DNA of 64,000 nt from Rhizobium sp. BK316 (GCF_014193695.1 NZ_JACHZR010000005.1:248001-312000), one strand, 5' to 3'; counted from the first letter of the stretch, positions 9,172 to 18,380 are shown. Numbers and translations are program-made. Notes: a model not told the origin generated them from the letters alone.

Positions 9172-10566
9172 CTAATGAGCGATCGCCTTGTTGATCTCTT
9201 CCGTCACCTTCTTGGCATCGCCGAGCAGCATCATCGTGCCGTCCTTGTAGAACAGCGTGTTGTCGATGCCGGCGTAGCCCGAGCCGAGCGAGCGCTTGAC
9301 GAACAGGCAGGTCTTGGCCTTATCGACGTCGAGGATCGGCATGCCGTAGATCGGCGAGGTCTTGTCGTCGCGCGCCGCCGGGTTGGTGACGTCGTTGGCG
9401 CCGATGACATAGGCGACATCGGCCTGGGCAAATTCCGAGTTGATGTCCTCAAGCTCGAAGACTTCGTCATAAGGCACATTGGCCTCGGCAAGCAGCACGT
9501 TCATATGGCCGGGCATGCGGCCGGCGACCGGATGAATCGCGTACTTCACCTCCACGCCGTTCTTCTTGAGATTATCGGCGAGTTCGCGCAGCGCATGCTG
9601 TGCCTGCGCCACCGCCATGCCGTAACCAGGCACGATGATGACTTTCGAGGCATTCGCCATCAGGTAGGCCGCATCTTCGGCCGAGCCGAGCTTAACGGTC
9701 TTGTCCGAGTTATCCGCCGCACCACCCGACGTCTCGCCGCCGAAACCGCCGAGGATGACGGAGATGAAGGAGCGGTTCATACCCTTGCACATGATATAAG
9801 ACAGGATCGCACCCGAGGAGCCGACCAGCGCGCCGGTGACGATGAGCGCCAGATTGCCGAGCGTGAAGCCGATGCCGGCGGCGGCCCAGCCCGAATAGGA
9901 ATTCAGCATCGACACGACGACTGGCATGTCGGCGCCGCCGATCGGCACGATCAGAAGCACGCCGAGCGCCAGCGACAGAGCCACGACCGCCCAGAAGTCG
10001 AAATGGCTTTCCGTCACCGCCAGCCCGATGATGAAGAGCACGATCAGGGCAAGCAGGGTGATGTTGATCAGATGCCGGAAGGGCAGCAGGATCGGCTTGC
10101 CGGACATGCGCCCGTCGAGCTTAAGAAAAGCGATGATGGAGCCGGTGAAGGTCAGCGCACCGATCGCCACGCCGAGCGCCATTTCGATGCGTGCTTCGGT
10201 GTGGATCTGACCGATCTCGCCGATTCCGAAGGCATCAGGCGTATAGAGCGCCGATGCGGCGACCAGAACCGCGGCAAGGCCGACCAGCGAATGGAAGCCG
10301 GCCACGAGCTGCGGCATCGAGGTCATGGCGATGGTGCGGGCGATATAGGCGCCCGCACTGCCGCCGATGGCAAGACCGAGGATGATGAGCACGAAGCCGC
10401 CGAAATCCGGTGTTGCCAGCACCAGCGTGGTGAGGATCGCAATCCCCATGCCGATCATGCCATAGAGATTGCCCTTGCGGCTGGTGGCCGGATGCGAGAG
10501 CCCGCGCAGCGCCAGGATGAAGAGCACGCCGGAAACGAGATAGAGGAAGGCTGCAAGATTGGTCAT
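9172..10566 (-). CDS. pntB: NAD(P) transhydrogenase subunit beta
   Basis: Protein of 464 residues, normal length for PntB. Domain II forms about nine membrane helices (residues 1-265) and makes the proton channel; domain III (about 285-464) binds NADP(H), seen in the GYGMAVAQAQ and VIGANDVTNPAARDD motifs. With PntAA and PntAB it uses the proton-motive force to reduce NADP+ with NADH. It is the last gene of the operon; the pntAB stop lies 7 bases upstream. Confidence 0.97.
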   Translation of the reverse strand: MTNLAAFLYLVSGVLFILALRGLSHPATSRKGNLYGMIGMGIAILTTLVLATPDFGGFVLIILGLAIGGSAGAYIARTIAMTSMPQLVAGFHSLVGLAAVLVAASALYTPDAFGIGEIGQIHTEARIEMALGVAIGALTFTGSIIAFLKLDGRMSGKPILLPFRHLINITLLALIVLFIIGLAVTESHFDFWAVVALSLALGVLLIVPIGGADMPVVVSMLNSYSGWAAAGIGFTLGNLALIVTGALVGSSGAILSYIMCKGMNRSFISVILGGFGGETSGGAADNSDKTVKLGSAEDAAYLMANASKVIIVPGYGMAVAQAQHALRELADNLKKNGVEVKYAIHPVAGRMPGHMNVLLAEANVPYDEVFELEDINSEFAQADVAYVIGANDVTNPAARDDKTSPIYGMPILDVDKAKTCLFVKRSLGSGYAGIDNTLFYKDGTMMLLGDAKKVTEEINKAIAH

Positions 10567-10573
10567 CGGCGCC

Positions 10574-10972
10574 TCACTTGTCCTTCTTGCGGTACATTGC
10601 CAGCATGCGCTGTGTGACGAGGAAGCCGCCGAAGATATTCACCGAGACGAGTACGAGGGCCACGAAACCGAAGCCGGTCGCAAGGCCGCTGGTCGAAATG
10701 CCGACCGCAAGCAGCGCACCGACGACGATGACCGAGGAGATCGCATTGGTCACGGCCATCAGCGGCGTATGCAGCGCCGGCGTCACCGACCAGACGACGT
10801 AGTAGCCAACGAAGATCGACAGCACGAAGATCGCGAACTGGAAGACGAAGGGATCGATCGCCCCGCCGGTTGCGGCACTTGCCGCCTCAGGTGCCTGGGC
10901 AGCAGCGGTGATAACCGCGGTGACGGCCTGGTCGAGCTGTTCCAGCGCCTTGTCCATTGCTTCACTGGCCAT
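10574..10972 (-). CDS. pntAB: NAD(P) transhydrogenase subunit alpha part 2 (membrane)
   Basis: Protein of 132 residues forming the alpha-subunit membrane domain as a separate chain, the split form usual in alphaproteobacteria. An Ala-rich N-terminal extension (1-45) precedes three to four helices (FQFAIFVLSIFVGYYVVWSV, then TPLMAVTNAISSVIVVGALLAV, then a third). Its ATG overlaps the pntAA stop by one base (TGATG), so translation is probably coupled. Confidence 0.95.
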   Translation of the reverse strand: MASEAMDKALEQLDQAVTAVITAAAQAPEAASAATGGAIDPFVFQFAIFVLSIFVGYYVVWSVTPALHTPLMAVTNAISSVIVVGALLAVGISTSGLATGFGFVALVLVSVNIFGGFLVTQRMLAMYRKKDK

Positions 10973-12120
10973 CAGTTATCCCCCTTCTTGGCGCCGCCGA
11001 ATGCCGGATGCACGACATCCCCCGCATAGGTCAGCATCGTCGCCTTGATGAGCTCGTCTTCGAGGTTGAGCACGACCGATTTCGTTTCCTTGTTCACCAT
11101 CGTCTCCAGGAAGGTGACAAGGTTCTTGGCATAAAGCGCGGAGGCACTGGCGGCCACACGGCCCGCCATGTTCGAGAAGCCGACTACCTTCACGCCTTCG
11201 ACATCGGCGACCTCACCCGCGACCACGCCTTCGATATTGCCGCCACGCTCGACCGCGAGATCGACAGCCACCGCACCCGGCTTCATCGAAGCCAGCATGG
11301 CGCGCGACACCAGCCGCGGCGCCGGACGGCCGGGGATGAGTGCGGTCGTGATGACGATGTCCTGCTTGGCGATATGCTCGGCTACGAGTGCCGCCTGCTT
11401 GGCCTGGTATTCGGTGGACATTTCCTTGGCATAGCCGCCGGCCGTTTCCGCCGCCTTGAACTCTTCGTCCTCGACGGCGATGAACTTGGCGCCGAGCGAG
11501 GCGACCTGTTCCTTGGCCGCGGGGCGGACATCTGTCGCCGAGACGGCGGCGCCAAGACGGCGCGCCGTCGCGATCGCCTGCAGACCGGCAACGCCCGCAC
11601 CCATGACGAAAACCTTGGCGGCGGGAACCGTACCTGCCGCCGTCATCATCATCGGCAGGGCTCGGTCATAAACGACGGCGGCTTCGATGACGGCCTGATA
11701 GCCGGCAAGATTGGCCTGGGATGACAGCACGTCCATCGACTGCGCGCGGGTAATGCGCGGCATCAGTTCCATGGAGAAGGTGGAAAGACCCGATCGAGCC
11801 ATCGCGGCAACCGCCTCGTCATTGCCATAGGGATCCATGATGGCGATGACGACGGCACCGGCTTTGTAGCCGGCAATTTCGCTTTCGCTCGGCCGGCGGA
11901 CCTTGAGGATGACATCGGCGGACGCTGCATCCGCGAATGTGCCGATTGCAGCACCGACGGCCTCGAACTCGCTGTCCGGAATGCGGGAAAGCGTTCCGGC
12001 GCCTGATTCAACGATAATATCGAAGCCGAACGACCTCATCTTTTTCACGGTTTCGACAGACGCGGCAACGCGCGTCTCATCATCAGTGATTTCCTTTGCT
12101 ACGAAAATGATATTCGCCAA
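10972..12120 (-). CDS. pntAA: NAD(P) transhydrogenase subunit alpha part 1 (NAD-binding)
   Basis: Soluble NAD(H)-binding domain I, 382 residues, related to alanine dehydrogenase. Conserved parts: KEITDDETRVAASVETV at the N terminus, MELMPRITRAQSMDVLSSQA, the VFVMGAGVAGLQAIATARRLGA dinucleotide-binding loop, and the VDLAVERGGN segment. The frame is open to 12177, but the start is taken as TTG at 12120: GGAGGAGGGGG lies 3-13 bases before it, and the protein then begins at the family's conserved ANIIFVAKE. First gene of pntAA-pntAB-pntB; the CoxIV gene lies 107 bases upstream on the same strand. Confidence 0.95.
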   Translation of the reverse strand: MANIIFVAKEITDDETRVAASVETVKKMRSFGFDIIVESGAGTLSRIPDSEFEAVGAAIGTFADAASADVILKVRRPSESEIAGYKAGAVVIAIMDPYGNDEAVAAMARSGLSTFSMELMPRITRAQSMDVLSSQANLAGYQAVIEAAVVYDRALPMMMTAAGTVPAAKVFVMGAGVAGLQAIATARRLGAAVSATDVRPAAKEQVASLGAKFIAVEDEEFKAAETAGGYAKEMSTEYQAKQAALVAEHIAKQDIVITTALIPGRPAPRLVSRAMLASMKPGAVAVDLAVERGGNIEGVVAGEVADVEGVKVVGFSNMAGRVAASASALYAKNLVTFLETMVNKETKSVVLNLEDELIKATMLTYAGDVVHPAFGGAKKGDN

Positions 12121-12227
12121 CTGCCCCCTCCTCCGGGTCAGCTGGACCGTCGCAGGCTGCTTGCCTGCGCGGGCCAAGCATCTACATCACAAAGTTCGGA
12201 AAAACCTTGTCTTCCCGCAGGCCGCGC

Positions 12228-12452
12228 TTAGCGGAGCAGGAAGATGCCGGCGACGAGAATGATGAGGAAGACGAGGATGCCGCCGAGGAAGCCGGCGCCG
12301 CCGAAGAAACCTGCAGCCATGGCAAGCATCAGGGCAATTAGAATCATCGTGCCGTATTTCGTGCCGGCAATGAACATGTCGTAGGTCTTTTCATGTTCCT
12401 TGTAGTCCATCGGCGCGCCGGTCTCGACCGGTCCGGTATGATGTTCGGCCAT
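12228..12452 (-). CDS. aa3-type cytochrome c oxidase subunit IV
   Basis: Small protein of 74 residues: a hydrophilic head with the family motif MDYKEHEKTYDMFI (about residues 14-27) and one or two glycine-rich hydrophobic helices (about 28-73). This is the bacterial aa3-type subunit IV family (COX4_pro_2), an accessory helix of the haem-copper oxidase in the inner membrane. It stands directly before pnt in many alphaproteobacteria, away from the other cox genes, as here. ATG at 12452 is chosen because AGGGAGACG precedes it; an upstream in-frame start at 12506 would add a non-conserved tail. Confidence 0.88.
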   Translation of the reverse strand: MAEHHTGPVETGAPMDYKEHEKTYDMFIAGTKYGTMILIALMLAMAAGFFGGAGFLGGILVFLIILVAGIFLLR

Positions 12453-12719
12453 GAATATCGTCTCCCTGAAATGCCTTAACGCTGCCTGATTCCCTTGCCC
12501 CAGCAAGGCAAACCCCTACCCGCAGGGATTACACAATGACGGGCGAAAGCGCAATGCATGAGAATGCCGCAGGAACGCCTCACCGCGACATCATCCGAAC
12601 GAAAAGACGACCTCAACGGCCGGATGAAAGGAGGTCCGACGACAGATGCGGTTTTCGACTGTCGCCCACGCCTCATCTGCCCTGACGGGTATCGTCCCTC
12701 TATCGCGAAGAAAGAGAAA

Positions 12720-13472
12720 TCACAGCGGCAGATCGGTACCAAGTTCGCCTGGCGGCACGAAACGCGCCGTCGGAATGATGGTGAGAGGCGGCAGCGTGTC
12801 GTTCGGCTTGCGCGAAAACATCATGCGCTGCTCGCTGGCGCTGGAGATGAAGAAGGGGTAACGCGTCAAAAGCTTGCGCCCGACCTCGACCACATTCGTT
12901 GCCATCAGCGTCACGTCAACCCCGTAACTCTCCGCCAGTCGGCCGGGCACAATGGTATCGGCATAGAAGACCCGCTTGTAGAAGGCGGCATGCGGGGGCC
13001 GGACGGACTGAATAACGCGGTCAGCCCGGAAATACGCTGCCGCAACGATGGCGGGTCTCAGCGTCAGATAAGGAACCCATGGCATGTTGGCGGTGAGTTC
13101 CGGATCAGCCGCAAAACGCGCCGGGTCGATCAAGGTCAGCCCCGCGTCCAAAAGCTCATCCATCGCCTCGGGAAAGGCCTCTCCGGACCGACTGATACGA
13201 TGATCCGGCGTCACATAGTGAATTCGGATCGTACTGACCAGTTCGCCATAATAGTAAAGACCGAAAATATAGGCATGGCTGTCGAAATCGACATCGTCCA
13301 ATAGGCCTTCCGGGGCAAGCGACAGCGCGCCATGAGCCTTATAGGCCTTATAGCGCAGCCGCTCCACCTCCTCCATGTCTTCGTTGCTTTCGACACGGCG
13401 ATATTCGACGTGGTCTAGAATTTCCAGGATTTTCCTGCTGAAATCGCCACGCGTAAAAAGTGTGTCTGACAT
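12720..13472 (-). CDS. FeeM-like N-acyl amino acid synthase / LuxI-fold acyltransferase
   Basis: Protein of 250 residues with the GNAT-type fold of LuxI and FeeM acyl transferases. The segment RLRYKAYKAHGALSLAPEG is followed by DDVDFDSHAYIFGLYYYGELVSTIRIHYVT (residues about 60-89), corresponding to the R..Y..(x)n..D.yD....h.....g..vg..R pattern of that superfamily; a C-terminal half with FYKRVFYADTIVPGR follows. FeeM joins acyl-ACP chains to amino acids; the amino acceptor and chain here are unknown. There is no LuxR-type partner nearby, so acyl-homoserine lactone synthesis is unlikely. The nearest neighbour upstream is a c-di-GMP turnover protein on the same strand. Confidence 0.65.
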   Translation of the reverse strand: MSDTLFTRGDFSRKILEILDHVEYRRVESNEDMEEVERLRYKAYKAHGALSLAPEGLLDDVDFDSHAYIFGLYYYGELVSTIRIHYVTPDHRISRSGEAFPEAMDELLDAGLTLIDPARFAADPELTANMPWVPYLTLRPAIVAAAYFRADRVIQSVRPPHAAFYKRVFYADTIVPGRLAESYGVDVTLMATNVVEVGRKLLTRYPFFISSASEQRMMFSRKPNDTLPPLTIIPTARFVPPGELGTDLPL

Positions 13473-13617
13473 TCTCTCGATCCGCTCGTTAACGGATCAT
13501 TAATCATACGCCGCCGATATATAGGCAAGAAAATCTGAGAATTTGCGTTAAATTTAAATTATTAAGGTTAACGGCCCGCAAGATTTTCGGCTGGACAACC
13601 AGTCACTTGCAGGAGGC

Positions 13618-15924
13618 TCAGGCGACCTTGGTGCGACGGCGCTGGACGGTGCGGCGGCCGATGATGCCCTCTTGCAGCAGCGTGATGTTCTGGGAGGGCA
13701 CGGGCGGCGAGAAAACATAGCCCTGCACGAGGTCGGCGCTGCGGTGCTTGTTGAGTAGCGCCAGCTGCTCCTCGGTCTCCACACCCTCGATGACAATTTT
13801 GAGGCCGAGTTCGCGGGCGAGATTGACGGTGCCACGCAGAAGCTTGAGGCGGCGGGTATCCTCGACGATGTTGCGCACGAAGGAGCGGTCGATCTTGACG
13901 ATATCGAGCGGCAGCGTGTCGAGATAGCTGAGGCTGGAGAAGCCGGTGCCGAAATCGTCGATGGCGATGGTGATGCCACGGAACCTGAGTTCCGCCAGGA
14001 TGGCGCGCACCGCCGCCGGTTCGTCGATCAGGCAGCTTTCGGTTACCTCGAGATGAAGCCGCGCCGCCGCCAGGCCGGATTGGGCAAGCGCATCGGCGAC
14101 GACTGAAAGGATGTCAGCGTCGCGCAGATCCCGTGCCGAAAGGTTGACCGAGACAGCGATGTGTTCCGGCCAGGTCATGCATTCGCTGCAGGCCTTGAAC
14201 AGCACGAAACGAGTGATGTCGGAGATGATGCCCATATCCTCGGCGAGCCGGATGAAGACGTCGGGTGGGATCGAGCCCCTTTCCGGATGCACCCAGCGCG
14301 CCAAGGCCTCGGCGCATTCGATGCGCGCACCATCAGCCTTGAACATAGGCTGGAAGACGAGGTGCAGCGCATTTGCAGCCACCGCCTCGCGTAAATCCGC
14401 CTTCAGCTTCTGCTGCTCGATATAGCGGCCGTCCATCTCGCGCTCGAAACCGGCGATGCCACCCTTTATGCGCGACTTGCTTTCGAATAGCGCAAGGTCA
14501 GCCTTGACGCTCCATTCGTCCATGGCGAAGGCATCGCTCTCAAGAACAGCATAACCGGCACTGAGCGAGACGAGGAAGGTTACTTCATCGACTTCATATT
14601 GCCCCTGGACGGCGGCATGCAGCTTGCGGATGTCGGCATCCAGCACCTGCTTGTCGCGCGCATGCGGGAAGAAGAGGATGAACTGATCCCCCATCAGGCG
14701 GCCAACGATCGCATTGCCAGCCATCTCCTTGACCCGCATGGCGATCGCACACAGCAGATGGTCGCCGGTGACATGGCCCCGCATGTCGTTGACATGCTTG
14801 AACTCGTCGATATCGAGGATCATGAAACCGAGAGGGCCACGCTTTTTCGGATGTCTGGTGAGGTACTCCTGCACGCGCTGGCCGAAATATTCGCGATTCG
14901 GCAGACCTGTCAGTGCATCGAAGCGCACCATATGCAGGATCTTCTGCTCGGCCTTCACGCGGCTCGAAACGTCTTCGAAAATCAATACGGCGCCGCCATC
15001 CGCACGTCGGCTCGCCGAAAATTCCAGCGACAAACCCTCAGGAAAATGGATGAGCGTACGTGACAGACTGCCTTCGGCGACCTGCGTCAGCTGCCGCAGG
15101 ATCAACTCCGGCTGGGACGCGTCCATGAAGCTGTAGCGCGCGCCATAGCGCAACACTGCGCCGAGATCGCGATCCTTCAGCCGATCCGGTGCGCCGATCT
15201 TCAGGAGCTCGCAGGCCTTGCGGTTGATGACCTGGATCCGGTTCTCCGTATCGACCATGACGAGGCCGTGCGGCATGTTGTTGAGCGCCGTATCAAAACG
15301 GTCGGCGATGATAGTGATTTCCCGGCGCGCAATGACGTTCTCATAGAGAAACTCGCGTACGCCGTTCGCCATGGCCCGCGTCGTCAGCCAGAAAGGAATG
15401 AGGAAGATCGAGAGCACGCCGCGATAGAAATCCAGCGCCAGGAGGCTGCAGACGATCATCGGCAGGCAACAGAAGAGCGTCTGGAGGTCGACCGCGAAGC
15501 GCGAGCCGTAGTTGCGGCCGACGACGGAAACCATGGTCGCCATGGTGACGGAAATGCAGGCAAGCTCCGCAAAGGAATCACGCACGACGAAGATGGCATA
15601 GCCACTGGCGATGCCGAGGAGCGCGGTGGTGCAGGCTCCACTGGCAACGAGAATCCGCTCCCAACGCTCGATTCCGGCGTGCGGCAGGCTCTGCTTGTCG
15701 ACACGGTCGAATTGCCGGAAGATGACCATGCGAGCGCCGAAGACCAGAAGGAAGGCGACCGACAGCAGGATGTAGATCGAGTACTGTGTCTTGGCAGCCA
15801 CGGCAAGGCACGTCGCAACATGCACAATCACGCCAACAAGAAGCGTCATGCGGTTCCCGGAGAGAGAACTCACAAACGACAGATACACATCCTTAGGGAC
15901 CCTGTTCGGGTTATGTGGCTTCAT
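13618..15924 (-). CDS. Membrane GGDEF-EAL protein with degenerate GGDEF motif (probable c-di-GMP phosphodiesterase)
   Basis: About 768 residues. An N-terminal block of six or so membrane helices (about 15-190) leads to a PAS-like domain (about 210-320), a GGDEF domain (about 335-490) and an EAL domain (about 505-750). The GGDEF signature reads RLMGDQF, so a catalytic glycine and the acidic residue are lost and cyclase activity is doubtful. The EAL half keeps EALARW, NLSARDL, LEVTES, DDFGTGFSSL, DIVKIDRS and IEGVETEEQ, so phosphodiesterase activity is expected, perhaps GTP-regulated by the defective GGDEF half. The frame is open to 16017; ATG 15924 is preferred because AGGGAAA lies 6 bases before it. 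A further 31 residues are possible. Confidence 0.9.
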   Translation of the reverse strand: MKPHNPNRVPKDVYLSFVSSLSGNRMTLLVGVIVHVATCLAVAAKTQYSIYILLSVAFLLVFGARMVIFRQFDRVDKQSLPHAGIERWERILVASGACTTALLGIASGYAIFVVRDSFAELACISVTMATMVSVVGRNYGSRFAVDLQTLFCCLPMIVCSLLALDFYRGVLSIFLIPFWLTTRAMANGVREFLYENVIARREITIIADRFDTALNNMPHGLVMVDTENRIQVINRKACELLKIGAPDRLKDRDLGAVLRYGARYSFMDASQPELILRQLTQVAEGSLSRTLIHFPEGLSLEFSASRRADGGAVLIFEDVSSRVKAEQKILHMVRFDALTGLPNREYFGQRVQEYLTRHPKKRGPLGFMILDIDEFKHVNDMRGHVTGDHLLCAIAMRVKEMAGNAIVGRLMGDQFILFFPHARDKQVLDADIRKLHAAVQGQYEVDEVTFLVSLSAGYAVLESDAFAMDEWSVKADLALFESKSRIKGGIAGFEREMDGRYIEQQKLKADLREAVAANALHLVFQPMFKADGARIECAEALARWVHPERGSIPPDVFIRLAEDMGIISDITRFVLFKACSECMTWPEHIAVSVNLSARDLRDADILSVVADALAQSGLAAARLHLEVTESCLIDEPAAVRAILAELRFRGITIAIDDFGTGFSSLSYLDTLPLDIVKIDRSFVRNIVEDTRRLKLLRGTVNLARELGLKIVIEGVETEEQLALLNKHRSADLVQGYVFSPPVPSQNITLLQEGIIGRRTVQRRRTKVA

Positions 15925-16241
15925 CCATACTTTCCCTGTGCGCAGGGAATGTAAACCGAACCCTTTAAAAATTGATTTCAAACGGTTCAAACATTTGGTC
16001 AATTTTTCTAAAACCATAGGATGAGCTGCATATCCAGCACGCGATATTGCAGCTTTATCGCGAGATTATTGAAAAATATATCCGCGCGAAAGTTGTTGGA
16101 ATCTCTGACGGCATCACAATCCTTAGCCGCATAAGACTATATTCCAAGGCGGACCATTTATCCTTCCAATTTCAAAAACCCTGGTCTACACCGGTTATAG
16201 AGGGAGAACTGCCGAAAACGGCAAACAATAAGGGGAGGCGA
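15925..16241. other. AT-richer intergenic region between divergent genes
   Basis: 317 bases between the GGDEF-EAL gene and the TRAP operon, clearly more AT-rich than its surroundings (for example 15957-16020 and 16060-16185). It must hold both promoters and an A/T-rich 5' leader. I see no convincing palindromic operator, RNA gene or small coding region. The sequence TGGTCTACACCGGTT (16181-16195) is a weak half-site-like candidate only. Confidence 0.5.
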
Positions 16242-16781
16242 ATGTCGGTATTTCTGGCCGCCAGTCGACTGATCGACTCGATCAGCGAGTTCATTGGCAA
16301 ACTGTCCGAATATATGGTTCTGTTCTGCTGCCTGATCAGCGCCGGCAATGCGATGGTGCGCTACGCATTCAACTACAGCTCGAACGGCTGGCTGGAAATC
16401 CAGTGGTATCTCTTCGCCTTCGTCGTCCTCCTCGGCGCGTCGCATACCCTTCGTAAGAACGAGCATGTACGCGTCGATCTGATCTATGGCTCCGTCTCCG
16501 ACAGGGCAAAGATCTGGATCGACATCATCGGCCTGATCGTCTTTCTCATCCCGGCCTGTCTCTTCCTCGCAATTCTCTGCTGGCCCTATTTCCTGCTCGC
16601 CTATCAGCAGGGTGAGGTTTCAGCCAATGCCGGCGGCCTCATCCGCTGGCCTGTGAAGCTGATGCTCTTTGCCGGCTTCGCACTCCTGACCCTCCAGGGC
16701 ATTTCGGAATTGATCAAGAGAATCGCCGCGCTGACCGGCACGATCGAGATCGATACGAAATACGAAAAGCCGCTGCAGTAA
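16242..16781 (+). CDS. TRAP transporter small permease (DctQ)
   Basis: Protein of 179 residues with four membrane helices (about 20-45, 50-72, 90-115 and 130-155), normal for DctQ. The conserved WLEIQWYLFAFVVLLGASHTLR block with the NEHVRVD motif is present. It pairs with the large permease 22 bases downstream for sodium-linked uptake of a carboxylate-type substrate. ATG at 16242 follows a strong AGGGGAGG site; the frame upstream to 16047 has no coding character. Confidence 0.93.
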   Translation: MSVFLAASRLIDSISEFIGKLSEYMVLFCCLISAGNAMVRYAFNYSSNGWLEIQWYLFAFVVLLGASHTLRKNEHVRVDLIYGSVSDRAKIWIDIIGLIVFLIPACLFLAILCWPYFLLAYQQGEVSANAGGLIRWPVKLMLFAGFALLTLQGISELIKRIAALTGTIEIDTKYEKPLQ

Positions 16782-16803
16782 CTCGGCGCCCGGAGGAACG
16801 GAT

Positions 16804-18300
16804 TTGTTTGACTACGGTATCATCCCGCCGGCCATGTTCCTTGGCATGGTCATCTTCATGCTCTACGGCTTCCCCGTCGCCTTTTCGCTCGCCGCAGTCG
16901 GCCTTTTCTTCGGCATCATCGGCATTGTGACCGGCCATTTCGGAGAGGTCTTCCTGCAGGCGCTGCCACTGCGCTTCTTCGGCATCGTCTCCAACGATCT
17001 GCTGCTGGCGATCCCCTTCTTCACCTTCATGGGTGCGATATTGGAGCGATGCGGACTGGCCGAAGATCTGCTCGAAGGCACTGGCAAACTCTTCGGCGGC
17101 ATCCCCGGCGGCCTTGCCTATGCCGTCATTCTGGTCGGTGCCGTGCTTGGCGCCATCACCGGCACGGTCGCAGCCTCGGTCATCACCATGGGCGTCATCT
17201 CCCTGCCGATCATGCTGCGCTATGGCTACAGCCCGCGGCTTGCAACGGGCGTCATCGCCGCCTCGGGCACGATTACCCAGGTCATTCCGCCTTCGCTGGT
17301 GCTGGTGGTGCTTGCCGACCAGCTCGGTCGCTCCGTCGGCGACATGTATCTCGGCGCAATCGGTCCTTCGATCCTGCAGGTGGCGATCTTCGTCGCCTAT
17401 ATCCTGATCCTGTCAATCATCAACCCGAAGGCGATGCCACCGCTGCCCAAGGACGTGCGCGGCGATTTCGACTGGGCGTTGCTGATAAAGGTACTGTGGG
17501 GCATGATCCCCTCGATCGTGCTGATCTTCCTTGTGCTCGGCACCATCTTCATGGGCCTCGCCACTCCGACGGAAGCAGGCGCGCTTGGCGTCGTCGGCGC
17601 CATGGTGCTTGCCGCCCTGCACAGTCGCCTCACCTGGCCGCTGATCCGCGAAGCCATGAGCACGACCACGCACATCACCTCGATGGTGGTGATGATCCTG
17701 ATCGGCTCGACCTGCTTCAGCCTCGTCTTCCAGGGCATGGACGGCACACGCTGGATCGAACACATGCTCTTGGGCATCCCCGGCGGACCTGTCGGCTTCC
17801 TGATCTTCGTCAACATTTTCATCTTCATCCTCGCCTTTTTCCTCGATTTCTTCGAGATCGCCTTCATCGTCATCCCGATGCTGGCGCCGGTCGCCTCCAG
17901 TCTCGGTATCGACCTGATCTGGTTCGGCGTCTTGATCTGCGTGAACATGCAGACGAGCTTCATGCATCCGCCCTTTGGCTTCGCGCTCTTCTACCTGCGC
18001 TCCATCGCCAACAGGGATGTCCGCACCAAGGATATCTATCTCGGCGCCCTGCCCTGGGTCGGCATGCAACTCATTCTCGTGGCGATTGTGATCTTCTGGC
18101 CGGAATCGGTCACCTATTGGCTGGATCACGGTCCGAAAGTGGACCCGAACTCGATCAAGATCGAAGTACCGGGTTTCGGCGGTCAGCTCGGCCTGCCGTC
18201 ATTCGGGGCGCCGGGCGGCAGCAATGGCTCGCCGCAGATTCCGGGCTTGACCCTACCGGCCCTGCCGAGCACGCCCCCGCCGATACCCCCCGCGCAGTAA
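16804..18300 (+). CDS. TRAP transporter large permease (DctM)
   Basis: Protein of 498 residues with about 12 membrane helices over residues 1-450. It has the DctM-typical AIPFFTFMGAILERCGLAEDLL, the GAITGTVAASVITMG and SGTITQVIPPS motifs, and MHPPFGFALFYLRS near the end. It forms the ion-coupled channel with DctQ. The start is TTG at 16804, 7 bases after GGAGG. An unusual Gly/Pro-rich tail of about 45 residues follows the last helix (ending TPPPIPPAQ), beyond the family's usual end. Confidence 0.94.
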   Translation: MFDYGIIPPAMFLGMVIFMLYGFPVAFSLAAVGLFFGIIGIVTGHFGEVFLQALPLRFFGIVSNDLLLAIPFFTFMGAILERCGLAEDLLEGTGKLFGGIPGGLAYAVILVGAVLGAITGTVAASVITMGVISLPIMLRYGYSPRLATGVIAASGTITQVIPPSLVLVVLADQLGRSVGDMYLGAIGPSILQVAIFVAYILILSIINPKAMPPLPKDVRGDFDWALLIKVLWGMIPSIVLIFLVLGTIFMGLATPTEAGALGVVGAMVLAALHSRLTWPLIREAMSTTTHITSMVVMILIGSTCFSLVFQGMDGTRWIEHMLLGIPGGPVGFLIFVNIFIFILAFFLDFFEIAFIVIPMLAPVASSLGIDLIWFGVLICVNMQTSFMHPPFGFALFYLRSIANRDVRTKDIYLGALPWVGMQLILVAIVIFWPESVTYWLDHGPKVDPNSIKIEVPGFGGQLGLPSFGAPGGSNGSPQIPGLTLPALPSTPPPIPPAQ

Positions 18301-18316
18301 AGCATTTACGCGAAAA

Positions 18317-18348
18317 CGAAAGCCCAGGATTTTCATCCAGGGCTTTCG
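18317..18348. terminator. Bidirectional terminator between convergent dctM and dctP
   Basis: Hairpin CGAAAGCCC (18317-18325) with GGGCTTTCG (18340-18348); the loop can extend the stem through GGAT/ATCC. It lies between two converging genes. Confidence 0.75.
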
Positions 18349-18380
18349 AGGCCGATATCGCTGAGAAACGGCAGAATGCC

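Noticed and set aside
9103..10617. 504-codon plus-strand open frame across pntB
   Set aside because: Antisense of the pntB gene; charged, low-complexity translation without motifs.
12507..12719. Gap between the CoxIV and FeeM-like genes checked for a small gene or RNA
   Set aside because: No frame with a ribosome site and coding character, and no clear hairpin or tRNA fold seen.
12720..13472. Reading the FeeM-like gene as a classical AHL synthase (luxI)
   Set aside because: The invariant LuxI residue pattern is only partly present and no LuxR-type regulator is nearby, so acyl-homoserine lactone synthesis is not supported.
16181..16195. Possible GntR-type half-site TGGTCTACACC before the TRAP operon
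   Set aside because: Imperfect symmetry and no adjacent regulator; below the standard for an operator call.
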